Counted from the stretch's first letter, positions 28,474 through 36,832 are shown. The stretch is DNA of 64,000 bases from Leucobacter allii (GCF_022919155.1 NZ_CP095045.1:1364001-1428000); one strand, 5' to 3'. The notes: generated from the letters alone by a model not told the origin. Translations and numbers: made by a program.

Positions 28474-29274
28474 ATGGACCTGCAGCTGGCCGGGAGGCGC
28501 GCGTTCATCAGCGGCTCGACACGGGGGATCGGCTACGCCATCGCCGCGGAGCTCGCCGACGAGGGGGCCGACGTGGTCGTGAACGGCAGGGACGAGGCGG
28601 GCGTGCGCGCGGCGCTCGCCGGGCTGGGGGAGCGGGGTTCCGGCCCCGGGCATCGCGGGATCGTCGGCGACCTCGGCGACGCGGCGGATGCCGCACGCGT
28701 GCTGGCGGAGCTCGACGCGATGGGCGAGGTGGACATCCTCGTCAACAATGTCGGGGTGTTCGAGCTCTCGGAGTTCGCCGAGGTCGACGACGCGCGCTGG
28801 CTGCGGACGTTCGAGGTGAACGTGATGAGCGGCGTGCGGCTCGCGCGGCACCTGCTGCCGGGGATGCTCGATCGGGGCTGGGGTCGGATCGTCGGGGTCG
28901 GCAGCGAGTCGGGCGTCAACGTCCCGGTCGACATGGTGCCCTACGGCGTCACGAAAGCCGCCATGATCGCCCTGGGCAACGGGCTCGCGAAGCACACGCG
29001 CGGCACCGGGGTGACGGTCAATACGGTGCTCGGCGGCCCGTGCGACTCCGACGGGGTCCGGGCCAGCGTCGCGGCCGTCGCCGCGGCTCACGGGGTATCC
29101 GAGAGCGCCATGCGCGCGAGCATCATCGGCCAGAATCGCACCAGTCTTCTCGGGCGCTTCATCGAGCCGGCCGAGATCGCGCGCCTCGTCGCGTATCTCG
29201 CGAGTCCGCTCGCCTCGGCGACGAACGGCGCGGCCGTGCGTGCGGACGGCGGAGTGCTGACCGCGATGCTCTGA
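28474..29274 (+). CDS. SDR family NAD(P)-dependent oxidoreductase
   Basis: A 266-residue classical SDR with SGSTRGIG (cofactor), NNVG (NNAG-type motif), a serine in GSESGVN, and the catalytic YGVTK. The C-terminus ends RADGGVLTAML, as in FabG-like enzymes. ATG 28474 follows CGGAGTGG; ATG 28453 would add seven residues but has a poorer site. It is divergent from marR and probably its target. The substrate is unknown. Confidence 0.88.
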   Translation: MDLQLAGRRAFISGSTRGIGYAIAAELADEGADVVVNGRDEAGVRAALAGLGERGSGPGHRGIVGDLGDAADAARVLAELDAMGEVDILVNNVGVFELSEFAEVDDARWLRTFEVNVMSGVRLARHLLPGMLDRGWGRIVGVGSESGVNVPVDMVPYGVTKAAMIALGNGLAKHTRGTGVTVNTVLGGPCDSDGVRASVAAVAAAHGVSESAMRASIIGQNRTSLLGRFIEPAEIARLVAYLASPLASATNGAAVRADGGVLTAML

Positions 29275-29377
29275 ACGCGCGCGCCGAGCGGGACGGCGCC
29301 GGGTTGGGTGGGCGCCGGGCCGGGTGGCGTCGCTCGGGGAGCGTGCGTCGGCGATCCGGGGGACGCACGAATCAGTG

Positions 29378-29405
29378 AGCTGACATAATATTGATTATCG
29401 TGCAC
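29378..29405 (-). other. dif: Candidate dif site (XerCD recombination, replication terminus)
   Basis: On the minus strand an 11-base arm GTGCACGATAA is followed by a six-base centre TCAATA and an 11-base arm TTATGTCAGCT. This is the 11-6-11 layout of dif, with the inner GATAA and TTATGTCA bases expected for XerC and XerD binding; the E. coli arms are GGTGCGCATAA and TTATGTTAAAT. It sits where the strand polarity of GGGGGAG and the majority gene orientation both switch. Assignment is by pattern and context. Confidence 0.75.
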
Positions 29406-29576
29406 GCGGGTCTTCGCGGGATCCGCGGCCGGTCGGACGCCGACGCCCGGGTGCGCGGTGCGCCGTCGTGGTGCGCGATGCGCGATGCGCGGTGCGCCGT
29501 TGCGGACGGTGCCTGCGATCGTCCCGGGGCGCAGTCGCGCGGCGCATCCGATGCGCTGCGCCTCGCCGGGCGTGCC

Positions 29577-29604
29577 GCGTTCCCGAAGCCGCGTTCCCGA
29601 AGCC
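29577..29604 (+). repeat. 14-bp tandem duplication
   Basis: GCGTTCCCGAAGCC occurs twice in direct succession in the non-coding segment near the candidate dif site. Confidence 0.8.
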
Positions 29605-29734
29605 GCTGCGCGTGCTCTCTGCCGCCGCCTGGCTGACGAGCCCCCGCACGTCCTGCCGGGTGCTGGCGAGCCGTGCGCGCGTGCGTTCCCGCCCGTCGGC
29701 CTCCCCGGGGTGCGCTTCGCCCCGTCGTGGCACG

Positions 29735-29745
29735 TATTATGTCAG
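29735..29745 (+). repeat. Inverted 11-bp copy of half the dif-like site
   Basis: TATTATGTCAG here is the exact reverse complement of 29380-29390 in the candidate dif site. The other arm of a dif site is not recognisable next to it, so this is a half-site only. Confidence 0.6.
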
Positions 29746-30542
29746 TTCCGGACGCCGCCGAGGCGCAGCACGGAGCGCGCCGCGAGCGCGCTCGCGCCGA
29801 CGGCGCCGAATTCGCCCGCGCTGAGCATGAGATCCGCGTTCGCCGTGATGCCCGCGGTCGCCGCGAGCGCCGTCGCCGCGGCGACGACGATCCAGCCGCA
29901 CAGGGCGAGCCCGATCCCGATCCCGCCACCGAGGGCCGGCCTCCCGCTCCCCCGCAACGGCCACAGCGCGGAGACCGCGGCGAACAGCGCGACGCCGAGT
30001 GCGAGGGCGCCGAAGACGTCGCTCGGCCGGTGCCAGCCGTAGGCGAGCAGCTGCCAGCCCACGACGGACAGCAGCGCGGTGCCGGCGAGCGCCACGATCG
30101 CGCGGAGCCGATCCGGTACCGCGAGCGCCAGGGCCGCGACGAGCGCGGTGAAGACCGTCATGTGCCCGCTCGGGAAGGTGTTCACGTCGTCGAGCTCGAA
30201 GAGCGTCGGGCGAGACAGCACCAGCCCTTTCAGGAGCTGCGAGGTCGCGATCGCCGCTCCGGCGACGAGCACGACCCGCGCCGCCCGCGCGAAGCCGTGC
30301 GCGAGCGCCGCGATGACGCCGATCGCGGCGAGGGCGATCGCGATCGTCGGGATCGACACGAGGTTCAGCGGCGCCGGCGGATCGGTCGTGAACTCGGCCG
30401 CGTCGAGCACGCTCGCCTCGGCCTGCTGGCCGAGTGCGCTGCGCACGCCGAGGATGTACGAGGCGACGCCGACCGCGATCCAGAACAGCGCGATCCAGAG
30501 CGCGCGGAGCCGGGGCGCCGAGCCCGCACGGACCCCGCTCAC
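29742..30542 (-). CDS. PAP2 superfamily membrane phosphatase
   Basis: A 266-residue protein with about six hydrophobic segments. The three phosphatase signatures are KGLVLSRP, the central FPSGHMT with the catalytic histidine, and SVVGWQLLAYGWHRPSDV. Members dephosphorylate lipid phosphates such as undecaprenyl pyrophosphate or phosphatidic acid; which substrate is unknown. GTG 30542 overlaps the RNA methyltransferase stop by four bases. Its own stop falls inside the inverted half dif-like sequence. Confidence 0.88.
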   Translation of the reverse strand: MSGVRAGSAPRLRALWIALFWIAVGVASYILGVRSALGQQAEASVLDAAEFTTDPPAPLNLVSIPTIAIALAAIGVIAALAHGFARAARVVLVAGAAIATSQLLKGLVLSRPTLFELDDVNTFPSGHMTVFTALVAALALAVPDRLRAIVALAGTALLSVVGWQLLAYGWHRPSDVFGALALGVALFAAVSALWPLRGSGRPALGGGIGIGLALCGWIVVAAATALAATAGITANADLMLSAGEFGAVGASALAARSVLRLGGVRN

Positions 30543-31435
30543 CGCGACTCCCCGGGTGCCTGCGGTGTTCGAGCATCCGGCGCTCCCGGGGCGGGCGTCG
30601 CCGGCCGCGCGCCGCGCGAGGCGCGTGCGTCCCCCGTGCGCACCGCCCACAGCGCGAGCGCCGCCGCGGTCGCGACGTTCAACGAGTCGACCCCGTGCTC
30701 CATGGGGATCACGACCGAGCGCGTCGCCGAGGCGAGCGCCCGCCGGCTGAGCCCCGGCCCCTCGGAGCCGAACATCAGCGCCAGGCGCTCGGGCACGTCG
30801 TCGACGAACGCGGCGAGATCCTCCGCGTCGTCGCGCAGTGCGAAGGCCGCGAGCTCGAAGCCGGCGTCGCGGATCAGGGGCCCGGCGACGGGCCACTCCG
30901 GCAGTCGCGCGTAGGGCACCTGGAGCACGGCGCCCATGCTCACCCGCACCGCGCGCCGGTACAGCGGATCGGCGCAGGCCGGGCTGAGCAGCACCGCGTC
31001 GGCGCCGAGGGCCGCGATGGAGCGGAAGATCGCGCCCACGTTGGTGTGGTCGGTGAGGTCCTCGAGCACGACCACGCGCCGCGCGTCCCGCAGCAGCGCC
31101 GCGGGGTCGCGCGGGGCGGGGCGGTGCATGGAGGCGAGCGCGCCGCGATGCAGGTGGAAGCCCGTGAGCTCCTCGAGCTGCGCGGGATCGCCGACGTGGA
31201 CCGGCACATCCGGGTGCTCCGCCAGCAGCGGCTCCATGCGGGGCAGCCACTCCTCGAGCAGCAGGACCGATCGCGGGCGGTGCCCCGCGCGCAGCGCCCG
31301 CTCGATGACCTTCGGCGACTCGGCCAGGTACAGTCCCTCCGACGGCTCCCGGACGCGCCGCAGCGCGACGTCGGTGAGGCGGGTGTAATCGGCGAGCTCG
31401 GGAGCGGAGAGATCGTCGATGCGCGTGAGCCTCAC
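30539..31435 (-). CDS. TrmH/SpoU family RNA methyltransferase
   Basis: A 298-residue SPOUT methyltransferase that probably 2'-O-methylates rRNA or tRNA. An N-terminal substrate-binding domain (about 1-95) is followed by the knotted domain with motif 1 DHTNVGAIFRS, motif 2 ALMFGSEGPGL and motif 3 VVIPMEHGVDSLNVATA. GTG 31435 overlaps the preceding hydrolase stop by four bases, and the PAP2 gene follows with another four-base overlap, so the three genes form a tightly coupled operon. Confidence 0.9.
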   Translation of the reverse strand: MRLTRIDDLSAPELADYTRLTDVALRRVREPSEGLYLAESPKVIERALRAGHRPRSVLLLEEWLPRMEPLLAEHPDVPVHVGDPAQLEELTGFHLHRGALASMHRPAPRDPAALLRDARRVVVLEDLTDHTNVGAIFRSIAALGADAVLLSPACADPLYRRAVRVSMGAVLQVPYARLPEWPVAGPLIRDAGFELAAFALRDDAEDLAAFVDDVPERLALMFGSEGPGLSRRALASATRSVVIPMEHGVDSLNVATAAALALWAVRTGDARASRGARPATPAPGAPDARTPQAPGESR

Positions 31436-32343
31436 GCGGCGTCCTCCCCCACGGTCGCTCCGGCGATCGATGCCGTCGCGAGGAACTCCGCGGTGCAGGC
31501 CGCCGCATCGGCCACGGCCTCGTAGTGCACGAGGTGCCCGGTGCCCGGGATGATCCGCAGCCGGGCCCCGGGGATCCGTCGCTGCAGCTCGAGCTGCTTC
31601 ACGAGGGGGGTGATGTCGTCCCGCTCCCCCGCGATGAGGAGCGTCGGTCCCGTGAGGCTCGGCGCGAACTCGCTCACCGTGTGCGACACCGAGGCGCGGA
31701 AGGCCTGGAGCAGGGTGCTCGCGTCGGCGAAGGAGCTGAAGTAGGCGGCGTGCTGGCCGTGGATCCAGGAGCGGAGCTCCCGATCCCCGGTCTTCGCCAT
31801 CACCTCGCTCATGACGCGCACGATGAGCGGGTGGCCGAGGAGGCCGCGCGCGGCGGGCTCCGGCAGCAGCTCGGCGGCGCGGTAGTAGCCGATCGCGAGC
31901 CGCGTGAGCGCGGCCTGCGGCCCCTCGAGCGCGGGAGCGGAGATCGGGTTGACGAGCACCGTGCGGCTCGCGGGGAGCCCCGAGGCGAGCGCGGCGGACA
32001 CGACGAGCGAGCCGAAGGAGTGGCCCAGCACGGCGAAGCCGTCGGGGGCGACGGCGGCGGCGAAACCGCGCAGCCACTCGGCGAACAGCGGCAGATCGTG
32101 CGCCCGCCCGGGCACCGCGGGCGTCTCGCCGAACCCGGGCAGGTCGGGGACGATCGCGCGCACGCCGGGCAGGCGTGCGACGAGCGCCTCGGCCAGGCCC
32201 TCGAGCCCGTGATGGTCGCCGCGGAAGCCGTGGACGAGGATGACGGGGGCGCCCGAGGGATCGCCGTACTGCCACGCCCGGGTGTCGAGGCGCAGCGCGG
32301 GATCAGGGACGCTCAGTCGGAGCGCGGGCACAGGGGGACGCAC
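31432..32343 (-). CDS. Alpha/beta fold hydrolase
   Basis: A 303-residue hydrolase with the oxyanion motif VHGFRGDHHG, the nucleophile elbow GHSFGSL, an acid in AGERDDI, and a histidine in GTGHLVHY, so the full triad is visible. GTG 32343 is chosen because TAGCAT lies seven bases upstream. It heads the hydrolase-methyltransferase-PAP2 operon and is divergent from the exonuclease. The substrate is unknown. Confidence 0.88.
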   Translation of the reverse strand: MRPPVPALRLSVPDPALRLDTRAWQYGDPSGAPVILVHGFRGDHHGLEGLAEALVARLPGVRAIVPDLPGFGETPAVPGRAHDLPLFAEWLRGFAAAVAPDGFAVLGHSFGSLVVSAALASGLPASRTVLVNPISAPALEGPQAALTRLAIGYYRAAELLPEPAARGLLGHPLIVRVMSEVMAKTGDRELRSWIHGQHAAYFSSFADASTLLQAFRASVSHTVSEFAPSLTGPTLLIAGERDDITPLVKQLELQRRIPGARLRIIPGTGHLVHYEAVADAAACTAEFLATASIAGATVGEDAA

Positions 32344-32350
32344 GAGGACG

Positions 32351-32356
32351 ATGCTA
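32351..32356 (-). promoter_or_regulatory. -10 element of probable leaderless hydrolase transcript
   Basis: TAGCAT on the minus strand ends seven bases before GTG 32343. Confidence 0.45.
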
Positions 32357-32443
32357 GCCGGACGGGCTGGCAGGCCGCTGGGCCGCGCGCGCACGCGCGT
32401 GTCGCCGGGTATCGGTAGCATCGACGGGGACGAAAGGACTGCC

Positions 32444-33145
32444 GTGACCGCACCACTCCCCCTCTGGGCCTCGCACCTTGCGGTGTTCGACACCGAGACC
32501 ACCGGCGTCGACACGGCGCACGCGCGCATCGTGAGCGCGACGATCGCCCTGCTCGGCCCCGCCGACGAGGTCGTCGAACGGTACGACTGGCTCCTGGATC
32601 CGGGCATCGAGATCCCCGATGCCGCGGTACGGGTCCACGGCATCAGCACCGAGGTCGCGCGCGCGAGCGGCATGGACGCCGCCGTCGGCATCCGCCAGAT
32701 CGTCGCGCAGCTGCTCGAGATGCTCGAGCGCGGCTTCCCCGTCGTCGCCTACAACGCGCCCTACGACCTCACCCTGCTCGCGGCGGAGGCCGCGCGGCAC
32801 GGGGTCGCCTGGCCCGAGGCGTTCGAGCCGGTCATCGACCCGCTGATCCTCGACAAGCAGTTTGACCGCTACCGCAAGGGCAAGCGCACGCTCGAGGCGG
32901 TGGCCGCGCATCACGGGGTCGAGATCGGCACCGCACACGACGCCGGAGACGACGCGATCGCGGCCGGCCGCGTGCTGCAGCGCATCGCCGCGAAGTACGC
33001 CGACGTGGTCCCGGGCGAGCTCGATCAGCTGCACCGGGCGCAGGTGGCCTGGGCGGCGGCGCAGGCCGCGAGCTTCCAGGACTACATGCGCCGGGCGCGC
33101 GACCCGCAGTTCATCGCCGACGGCCGCTGGCCGCTGCGGCGCTGA
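32444..33145 (+). CDS. DEDDh 3'-5' exonuclease (DnaQ-like)
   Basis: A 233-residue RNase T/DnaQ-fold exonuclease. The acidic motifs are FDTETTG (Exo I), YNAPYDLTLL (Exo II) and HDAGDDA (Exo III with the DEDDh histidine). It lacks polymerase domains, so it is a free-standing exonuclease, possibly for repair or RNA turnover. GTG 32444 follows GAAAGGA. It ends before a 21-bp hairpin facing the L31 gene. Confidence 0.9.
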   Translation: MTAPLPLWASHLAVFDTETTGVDTAHARIVSATIALLGPADEVVERYDWLLDPGIEIPDAAVRVHGISTEVARASGMDAAVGIRQIVAQLLEMLERGFPVVAYNAPYDLTLLAAEAARHGVAWPEAFEPVIDPLILDKQFDRYRKGKRTLEAVAAHHGVEIGTAHDAGDDAIAAGRVLQRIAAKYADVVPGELDQLHRAQVAWAAAQAASFQDYMRRARDPQFIADGRWPLRR

Positions 33146-33223
33146 GCGCTCCCCGGCCGCACCCCGCGCCGGCGGCGACACGCGCGGCGGGTCGGGTCAG
33201 GGGCGGCGCTCCTCGGCCGGAGA

Positions 33224-33268
33224 ACGACGCAGGGCGGGCGATCCCTCGGATCGCCCGCCCTGCGTCGT
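33224..33268. terminator. 21-bp perfect hairpin between convergent genes
   Basis: Positions 33224-33244 pair perfectly with 33248-33268 around a CTC loop, between the exonuclease (+) and rpmE2 (-). It lacks a T-tract and probably acts in both directions. Confidence 0.8.
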
Positions 33269-33280
33269 CGTGGCGGAGTC

Positions 33281-33529
33281 TCAGGCGCCGAAGCCCTTGA
33301 AGCGCTGGTTGAACTTCTCGACGCGGCCCGCGGAGTCCATGATGCGCTGCTTGCCCGTGTAGAACGGGTGCGAGGCGCTCGAGATCTCGACGTCGATGAC
33401 GGGGTAGGTCGCGCCGTCGAGCTCGATCGTCTTCTCGCTGGTGAGCGTGGATCGGGTGAGGAACGTCTCCCCCGACGCGAGGTCGCGGAAGACGATTGCG
33501 TTGTACTCGGGGTGGATATCGGTCTTCAT
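33281..33529 (-). CDS. rpmE2: 50S ribosomal protein L31, type B
   Basis: An 82-residue L31 starting MKTDIHPEY and containing [28 protein letters not shown]. It has no cysteine, so it is the zinc-independent type B form. Such forms are often induced by zinc limitation through Zur, but I see no Zur-like palindrome in the 90 bases upstream, so it may be the main L31 here. ATG 33529 follows a GAAGGA site. Confidence 0.95.
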   Translation of the reverse strand: MKTDIHPEYNAIVFRDLASGETFLTRSTLTSEKTIELDGATYPVIDVEISSASHPFYTGKQRIMDSAGRVEKFNQRFKGFGA

Positions 33530-33625
33530 GAGTGTTCCTTCAGATTCTCGCCTGGTGTGGAACGTGTAGCAGCACGCTCCGAGGACTTGGGATGTTGCGG
33601 CGTCACCGCACAACTTCCTACTTTA

Positions 33626-34444
33626 TCAGATGTCGCGGCCCGGCCCGGAGGCCTGTCGCTCGGGGCGGGCGACGGCGGAGTAGCGGCCCTCGTGCACGGC
33701 GAGGTCGAAGGGCATGCCGAAGGTCTCCTCGAGGTGCTCGGCCGTCAGCGTCTCGGCGATGGGACCCGCCGCCTGGATCCGCCCTTCGCGCAGCAGGAGC
33801 GCGTGGGTGAACCCGGGGGGCACCTCCTCGACGTGGTGGGTGACCATGATCATCGCCGGCGAATGGCTCGACCGGGCGAAGCCGGAGAGCATCTGCAGCA
33901 GGCGCTCCCGTGCCCCGAGGTCGAGGCTCGCGCTCGGCTCGTCGAGCAGCAGCATCTCGGGATCCGTCATCACGGCCCGGGCGATGAGTGCGCGCTTGCG
34001 CTCCCCATCGCTGAGCGTCCCGTAGGCGTGATCGGCGAAGCCGCCGAGGTCCCATTCCGCGAGGATCCGCTCCGCCTGCCGCACATCGGTGTCGTCGTAC
34101 TGCTCGTTCCAGCGCCCCTCGACCGCGTAGGCGGCCGTCAGCACGACGTCGCGAACCGTCTCGGAGCGCGGGATCCGTCGCTCGCTCGCCGAGGAGACGA
34201 AGCCGATGCGATTGCGGAGCTCGAAGACGTCGACGGCGCCGAGACGCTTCCCGAGCACCTCGACGCGTCCGCCGGTCGGGAAGTCGGACGCGGTCGCGAG
34301 CTTCATGAGCGTGGTCTTGCCCGCGCCGTTCGGTCCGAGGATCACCCACCGCTCCGAGTCCTCGACCGACCAGGTGATCCCGTCGAGGATCGGCCGGCCG
34401 TCGCGCACGGAGGTGACATCGGTGAGACGCAGCACAGTGACCAT
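33626..34444 (-). CDS. ABC transporter-type ATP-binding protein
   Basis: A single 272-residue ATPase domain with Walker A GPNGAGKTT, signature LSDGERKR, Walker B MLLLDEP and a switch histidine in MVTHHVEE. No permease gene is adjacent; its neighbours are L31 and serB. The sequence resembles the stand-alone ModF/YlmA-like group, whose partners are unclear. ATG 34444 has a TACGCT -10 element seven bases upstream and may be leaderless. Confidence 0.85.
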   Translation of the reverse strand: MVTVLRLTDVTSVRDGRPILDGITWSVEDSERWVILGPNGAGKTTLMKLATASDFPTGGRVEVLGKRLGAVDVFELRNRIGFVSSASERRIPRSETVRDVVLTAAYAVEGRWNEQYDDTDVRQAERILAEWDLGGFADHAYGTLSDGERKRALIARAVMTDPEMLLLDEPSASLDLGARERLLQMLSGFARSSHSPAMIMVTHHVEEVPPGFTHALLLREGRIQAAGPIAETLTAEHLEETFGMPFDLAVHEGRYSAVARPERQASGPGRDI

Positions 34445-34451
34445 GTCCTCC

Positions 34452-34457
34452 AGCGTA
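34452..34457 (-). promoter_or_regulatory. -10 element of probable leaderless ABC ATPase transcript
   Basis: TACGCT on the minus strand ends seven bases before ATG 34444. A GGAGGAC stretch in the gap would be too close to act as a standard ribosome site. Confidence 0.45.
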
Positions 34458-34544
34458 GTCCGGCCCCGGCGCGTCGCGGATCACGGCGCGCTGGGAGCGC
34501 TCGTCGTCGGGCCCGGAGAACGCGCCGGAGCCTCCTCGCCCTCG

Positions 34545-34550
34545 TAGACT
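34545..34550 (+). promoter_or_regulatory. -10 element of probable leaderless serB transcript
   Basis: TAGACT ends six bases before ATG 34557; the six bases are GGAGGC. Confidence 0.5.
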
Positions 34551-34556
34551 GGAGGC

Positions 34557-35204
34557 ATGACTGCTGCGCCCCTCGTCGTGCTCGACTGCGATTCCACCAC
34601 GATCCGCGACGAGGTGATCGAGCTCCTGGCGGACGCCGCGGGCAGCCGCGCCGAGGTCGCCGCCGTCACCGAGCGCGCGATGCGCGGCGAACTCGACTTC
34701 GCCGAGAGCCTGCGCGAGCGCGTGGCGACCCTCGCCGGCACGCCCGAGACGGTCTTCGCCGAGGCCTACGCGCGGGTCCGGCCGACGCCGGGCATCCGGG
34801 AGCTCATCGCGGAGGTGCACGCGCGCGGCGGCAAGGTCGGAGTCGTCTCCGGCGGGTTCCACGAGGTGCTCGATCCGCTCGCCGCGGAGCTCGGTCTCGA
34901 TTTCTGGCGCGCCAACCGGCTCGAGACCGCGAGCGGTGCGCTCACCGGGCGCACGGTCGGTCCCATCGTGGACGCGGCGGCGAAGGCCGAGGCGCTCAGG
35001 GAGTGGGCCGCCACCGCCGGCATCCCCCTCGAGCACACGGTCGCCATCGGCGACGGGGCGAACGATCTGGAGATGATGGCGGTCGCGGCGATCGGGATCG
35101 CCTTCGACGGCAAGCCGCTCGTGCGCGAGCGCGCCGACGTCTCCATCGAGGACGATCTCGCGCGGGCGATCCCCCAGCTCGACCGGCTCGGCCGGGTCGG
35201 CTGA
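34557..35204 (+). CDS. serB: Phosphoserine phosphatase SerB-like HAD hydrolase
   Basis: SerB releases serine from phosphoserine, the last step of serine synthesis. The 215-residue HAD protein has the nucleophile motif DCDSTTIRDE, motif 2 VSGGFHEV, and motif 4 GDGANDLEMM. It lacks the N-terminal ACT domain found in longer actinobacterial SerB proteins. It is divergent from the ABC ATPase. Confidence 0.9.
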   Translation: MTAAPLVVLDCDSTTIRDEVIELLADAAGSRAEVAAVTERAMRGELDFAESLRERVATLAGTPETVFAEAYARVRPTPGIRELIAEVHARGGKVGVVSGGFHEVLDPLAAELGLDFWRANRLETASGALTGRTVGPIVDAAAKAEALREWAATAGIPLEHTVAIGDGANDLEMMAVAAIGIAFDGKPLVRERADVSIEDDLARAIPQLDRLGRVG

Positions 35205-35232
35205 GGGTCCGCGGCCCGGAGGACGCGACGGC

Positions 35233-36042
35233 TCAGAGGTTGTTCAGCATCTCCGTGCCCTCGGGGATCACGCCGTCGGAGGCGAGCGACTCCCCCAGCC
35301 GCTTGAGCGCGGTGAGTGCGACGTTCTGCGGCATCGGCCCGTAGGAGATGCGCGCGACGCCGAGGGCCTCGTACTCGGCGGCCGCGAGCGCGCCGGGCAG
35401 GCCGATGACGCTGATCCGCCGCTCGCCGATGCCCGCGACGAGTTCGCGGGTCTCATCCGCCGTGAGCACTCCGGGCACGAAGACGCACTGCGCGCCGGCG
35501 TCCAGATAGGCGCGCCCGCGCTCGATCGCATCGGCGATCGACTCCGCCCGCGGCCGGTCCCCCGCTCGCACGAGCGCGTCGGTACGGGCGTTGAGCACGA
35601 ACGGCACCCCCTCGCGCTCGCCCGCCGAGATCGCGGCGCGCATCACCGCGACGGAGGCGTCGAGGGGGCGCAACTGGTCCTCGATGTTCGCGCCCGAGAC
35701 CCCGACGCCGATGGCGCGGCGCACGGTCTCCCCCGCGTCGCCGAAGCCGCCGTCGAGGTCCGCGGTGACCGGCAGCGCGGTCGTGGCCGTGATCCGCTCC
35801 ACCGCGGCGAGCATCACGTCGAGCGGGATCCGTTCGCCGTCGGGGTAGCCGTGGGAGGCCGCGATGCCGTGGCCCGCCGTCGCGATCGCCCGCGTGCCGG
35901 GCAGCTCGGCGACGACGCGGGCGCTGACGGCGTCCCAGACGTTGACCACCCTGAGGATCTCCGGGGCGGCGTAGAGGGCGGCGAGGGTCTGGGCGTCGCC
36001 GGCGGCACGGGCGGTGGACTCGGGAGCGGTCTGCGCGTTCAT
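35233..36042 (-). CDS. Isocitrate lyase/PEP mutase family protein
   Basis: A 269-residue alpha/beta barrel of the isocitrate lyase/phosphoenolpyruvate mutase superfamily. Markers are VNVWDAVSARVV, the metal-binding VTADLDGGFG, GANIEDQ and NARTDAL. The flexible-loop KKCGH motif of true isocitrate lyase is absent, so it is not a glyoxylate-cycle enzyme. The exact C-C or P-C bond cleaved is unknown. ATG 36042 is probably leaderless. Confidence 0.85.
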   Translation of the reverse strand: MNAQTAPESTARAAGDAQTLAALYAAPEILRVVNVWDAVSARVVAELPGTRAIATAGHGIAASHGYPDGERIPLDVMLAAVERITATTALPVTADLDGGFGDAGETVRRAIGVGVSGANIEDQLRPLDASVAVMRAAISAGEREGVPFVLNARTDALVRAGDRPRAESIADAIERGRAYLDAGAQCVFVPGVLTADETRELVAGIGERRISVIGLPGALAAAEYEALGVARISYGPMPQNVALTALKRLGESLASDGVIPEGTEMLNNL

Positions 36043-36048
36043 GCCCCC

Positions 36049-36054
36049 AGGCTA
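36049..36054 (-). promoter_or_regulatory. -10 element of probable leaderless transcript
   Basis: TAGCCT on the minus strand ends six bases before ATG 36042, with GGGGGC between. Confidence 0.5.
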
Positions 36055-36121
36055 CGGAGCCCGCCGGGCGAGCGGAAGGGGGTGCGACGGGTCTCGGTGG
36101 GGATGCCCAGGCGACGCGCCG

Positions 36122-36832
36122 TCAGTGCCCCATGCCGAGGCCGCCGTCGACCGGGATGACGGCGCCGGAGATGTAGGCCGCGTCGTCGCCCGCGAGGAAG
36201 GACGCCGCGCCCGCGATCTCGGCGACGCGGCCGAAGCGGGCCGCGGGGATCGAGTCGAGGTACTGCTGCTGCTGGGCCTCGGGCAGCGACGCGGTCATGT
36301 CCGTCTCGATGAAGCCGGGGGCGATGACGTTCGCGGTGATGTTCCGCGCGCCGAGCTCGCGGGTGAGCGAGCGGGCGAAGCCGACGAGCGCCGCCTTCGA
36401 CGAGGCGTAGTTGATCTGTCCGGGACTGCCGTAGAGGCCGACGACGCTCGAGATGAGGATCACCCGCCCGAAGCGCCCCTTCAGCAGTCCCTTGGCGGCG
36501 CGCTTGACCACCCGGAACGCGCCGGTGAGGTTCGTGTCGATGACGCTCGTGAACTCCTCCTCCGACATGCGCAGCAGCAGGGTGTCCTTCGTGATGCCGG
36601 CGTTGGCCACGACGACCTCGACGGCGCCGAGCTCGGCCTCGATCTCGGTGAAGGCGGCGTCGATCGTGGCCGCGTCCGTCATGTCCGCGCGCACCGTGAG
36701 CGATCCCGCGGGGCCCTCGCCGGAACGGGCGGTGACGGCGACGCGATGGCCGTCGGCGATCATGCGCTCGGCGATGGCGTAGCCGATGCCGCGGTTGCCT
36801 CCGGTCACGAGAACGGTGCGCGAGGTGGTCAT
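36122..36832 (-). CDS. fabG: 3-oxoacyl-ACP reductase FabG
   Basis: FabG reduces 3-oxoacyl-ACP in fatty acid elongation. The 236-residue SDR has TGGNRGIG, NAGIT, a catalytic serine in LISSVVG, the YASSK pair, and PGFIETDM, all as in FabG/MabA. It has its own promoter (TAGGCT near 36875) and a leader with AAGGAT. No other fatty-acid synthesis gene is adjacent, so the assignment rests on sequence alone; another SDR function cannot be excluded. Confidence 0.88.
   Translation of the reverse strand: MTTSRTVLVTGGNRGIGYAIAERMIADGHRVAVTARSGEGPAGSLTVRADMTDAATIDAAFTEIEAELGAVEVVVANAGITKDTLLLRMSEEEFTSVIDTNLTGAFRVVKRAAKGLLKGRFGRVILISSVVGLYGSPGQINYASSKAALVGFARSLTRELGARNITANVIAPGFIETDMTASLPEAQQQQYLDSIPAARFGRVAEIAGAASFLAGDDAAYISGAVIPVDGGLGMGH

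Larger units (their letters stand above)
29275..29741. other. Gene-free segment around the candidate dif site
   Basis: No convincing gene is present in these 467 bases; open frames in all directions are low-complexity Arg/Ala-rich translations. It contains the dif-like site, a TGCGC-rich imperfect repeat (about 29451-29500), a 14-bp tandem duplication (29577-29604), and an inverted copy of half the dif-like site at its right end. Confidence 0.7.

Noticed and set aside
29391..29636. Short open frames in the segment right of marR/SDR
   Set aside because: Their translations are Arg/Ala/Cys low-complexity strings without ribosome sites, and one starts inside the dif-like site.
29380..29745. Miniature inverted-repeat transposable element
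   Set aside because: The 11-bp inverted repeats are present, but there is no target-site duplication, and the left repeat is better explained as part of a dif-like site.
33530..33620. Zur operator upstream of the type B L31 gene
   Set aside because: No A+T-rich palindrome resembling actinobacterial Zur sites is visible.
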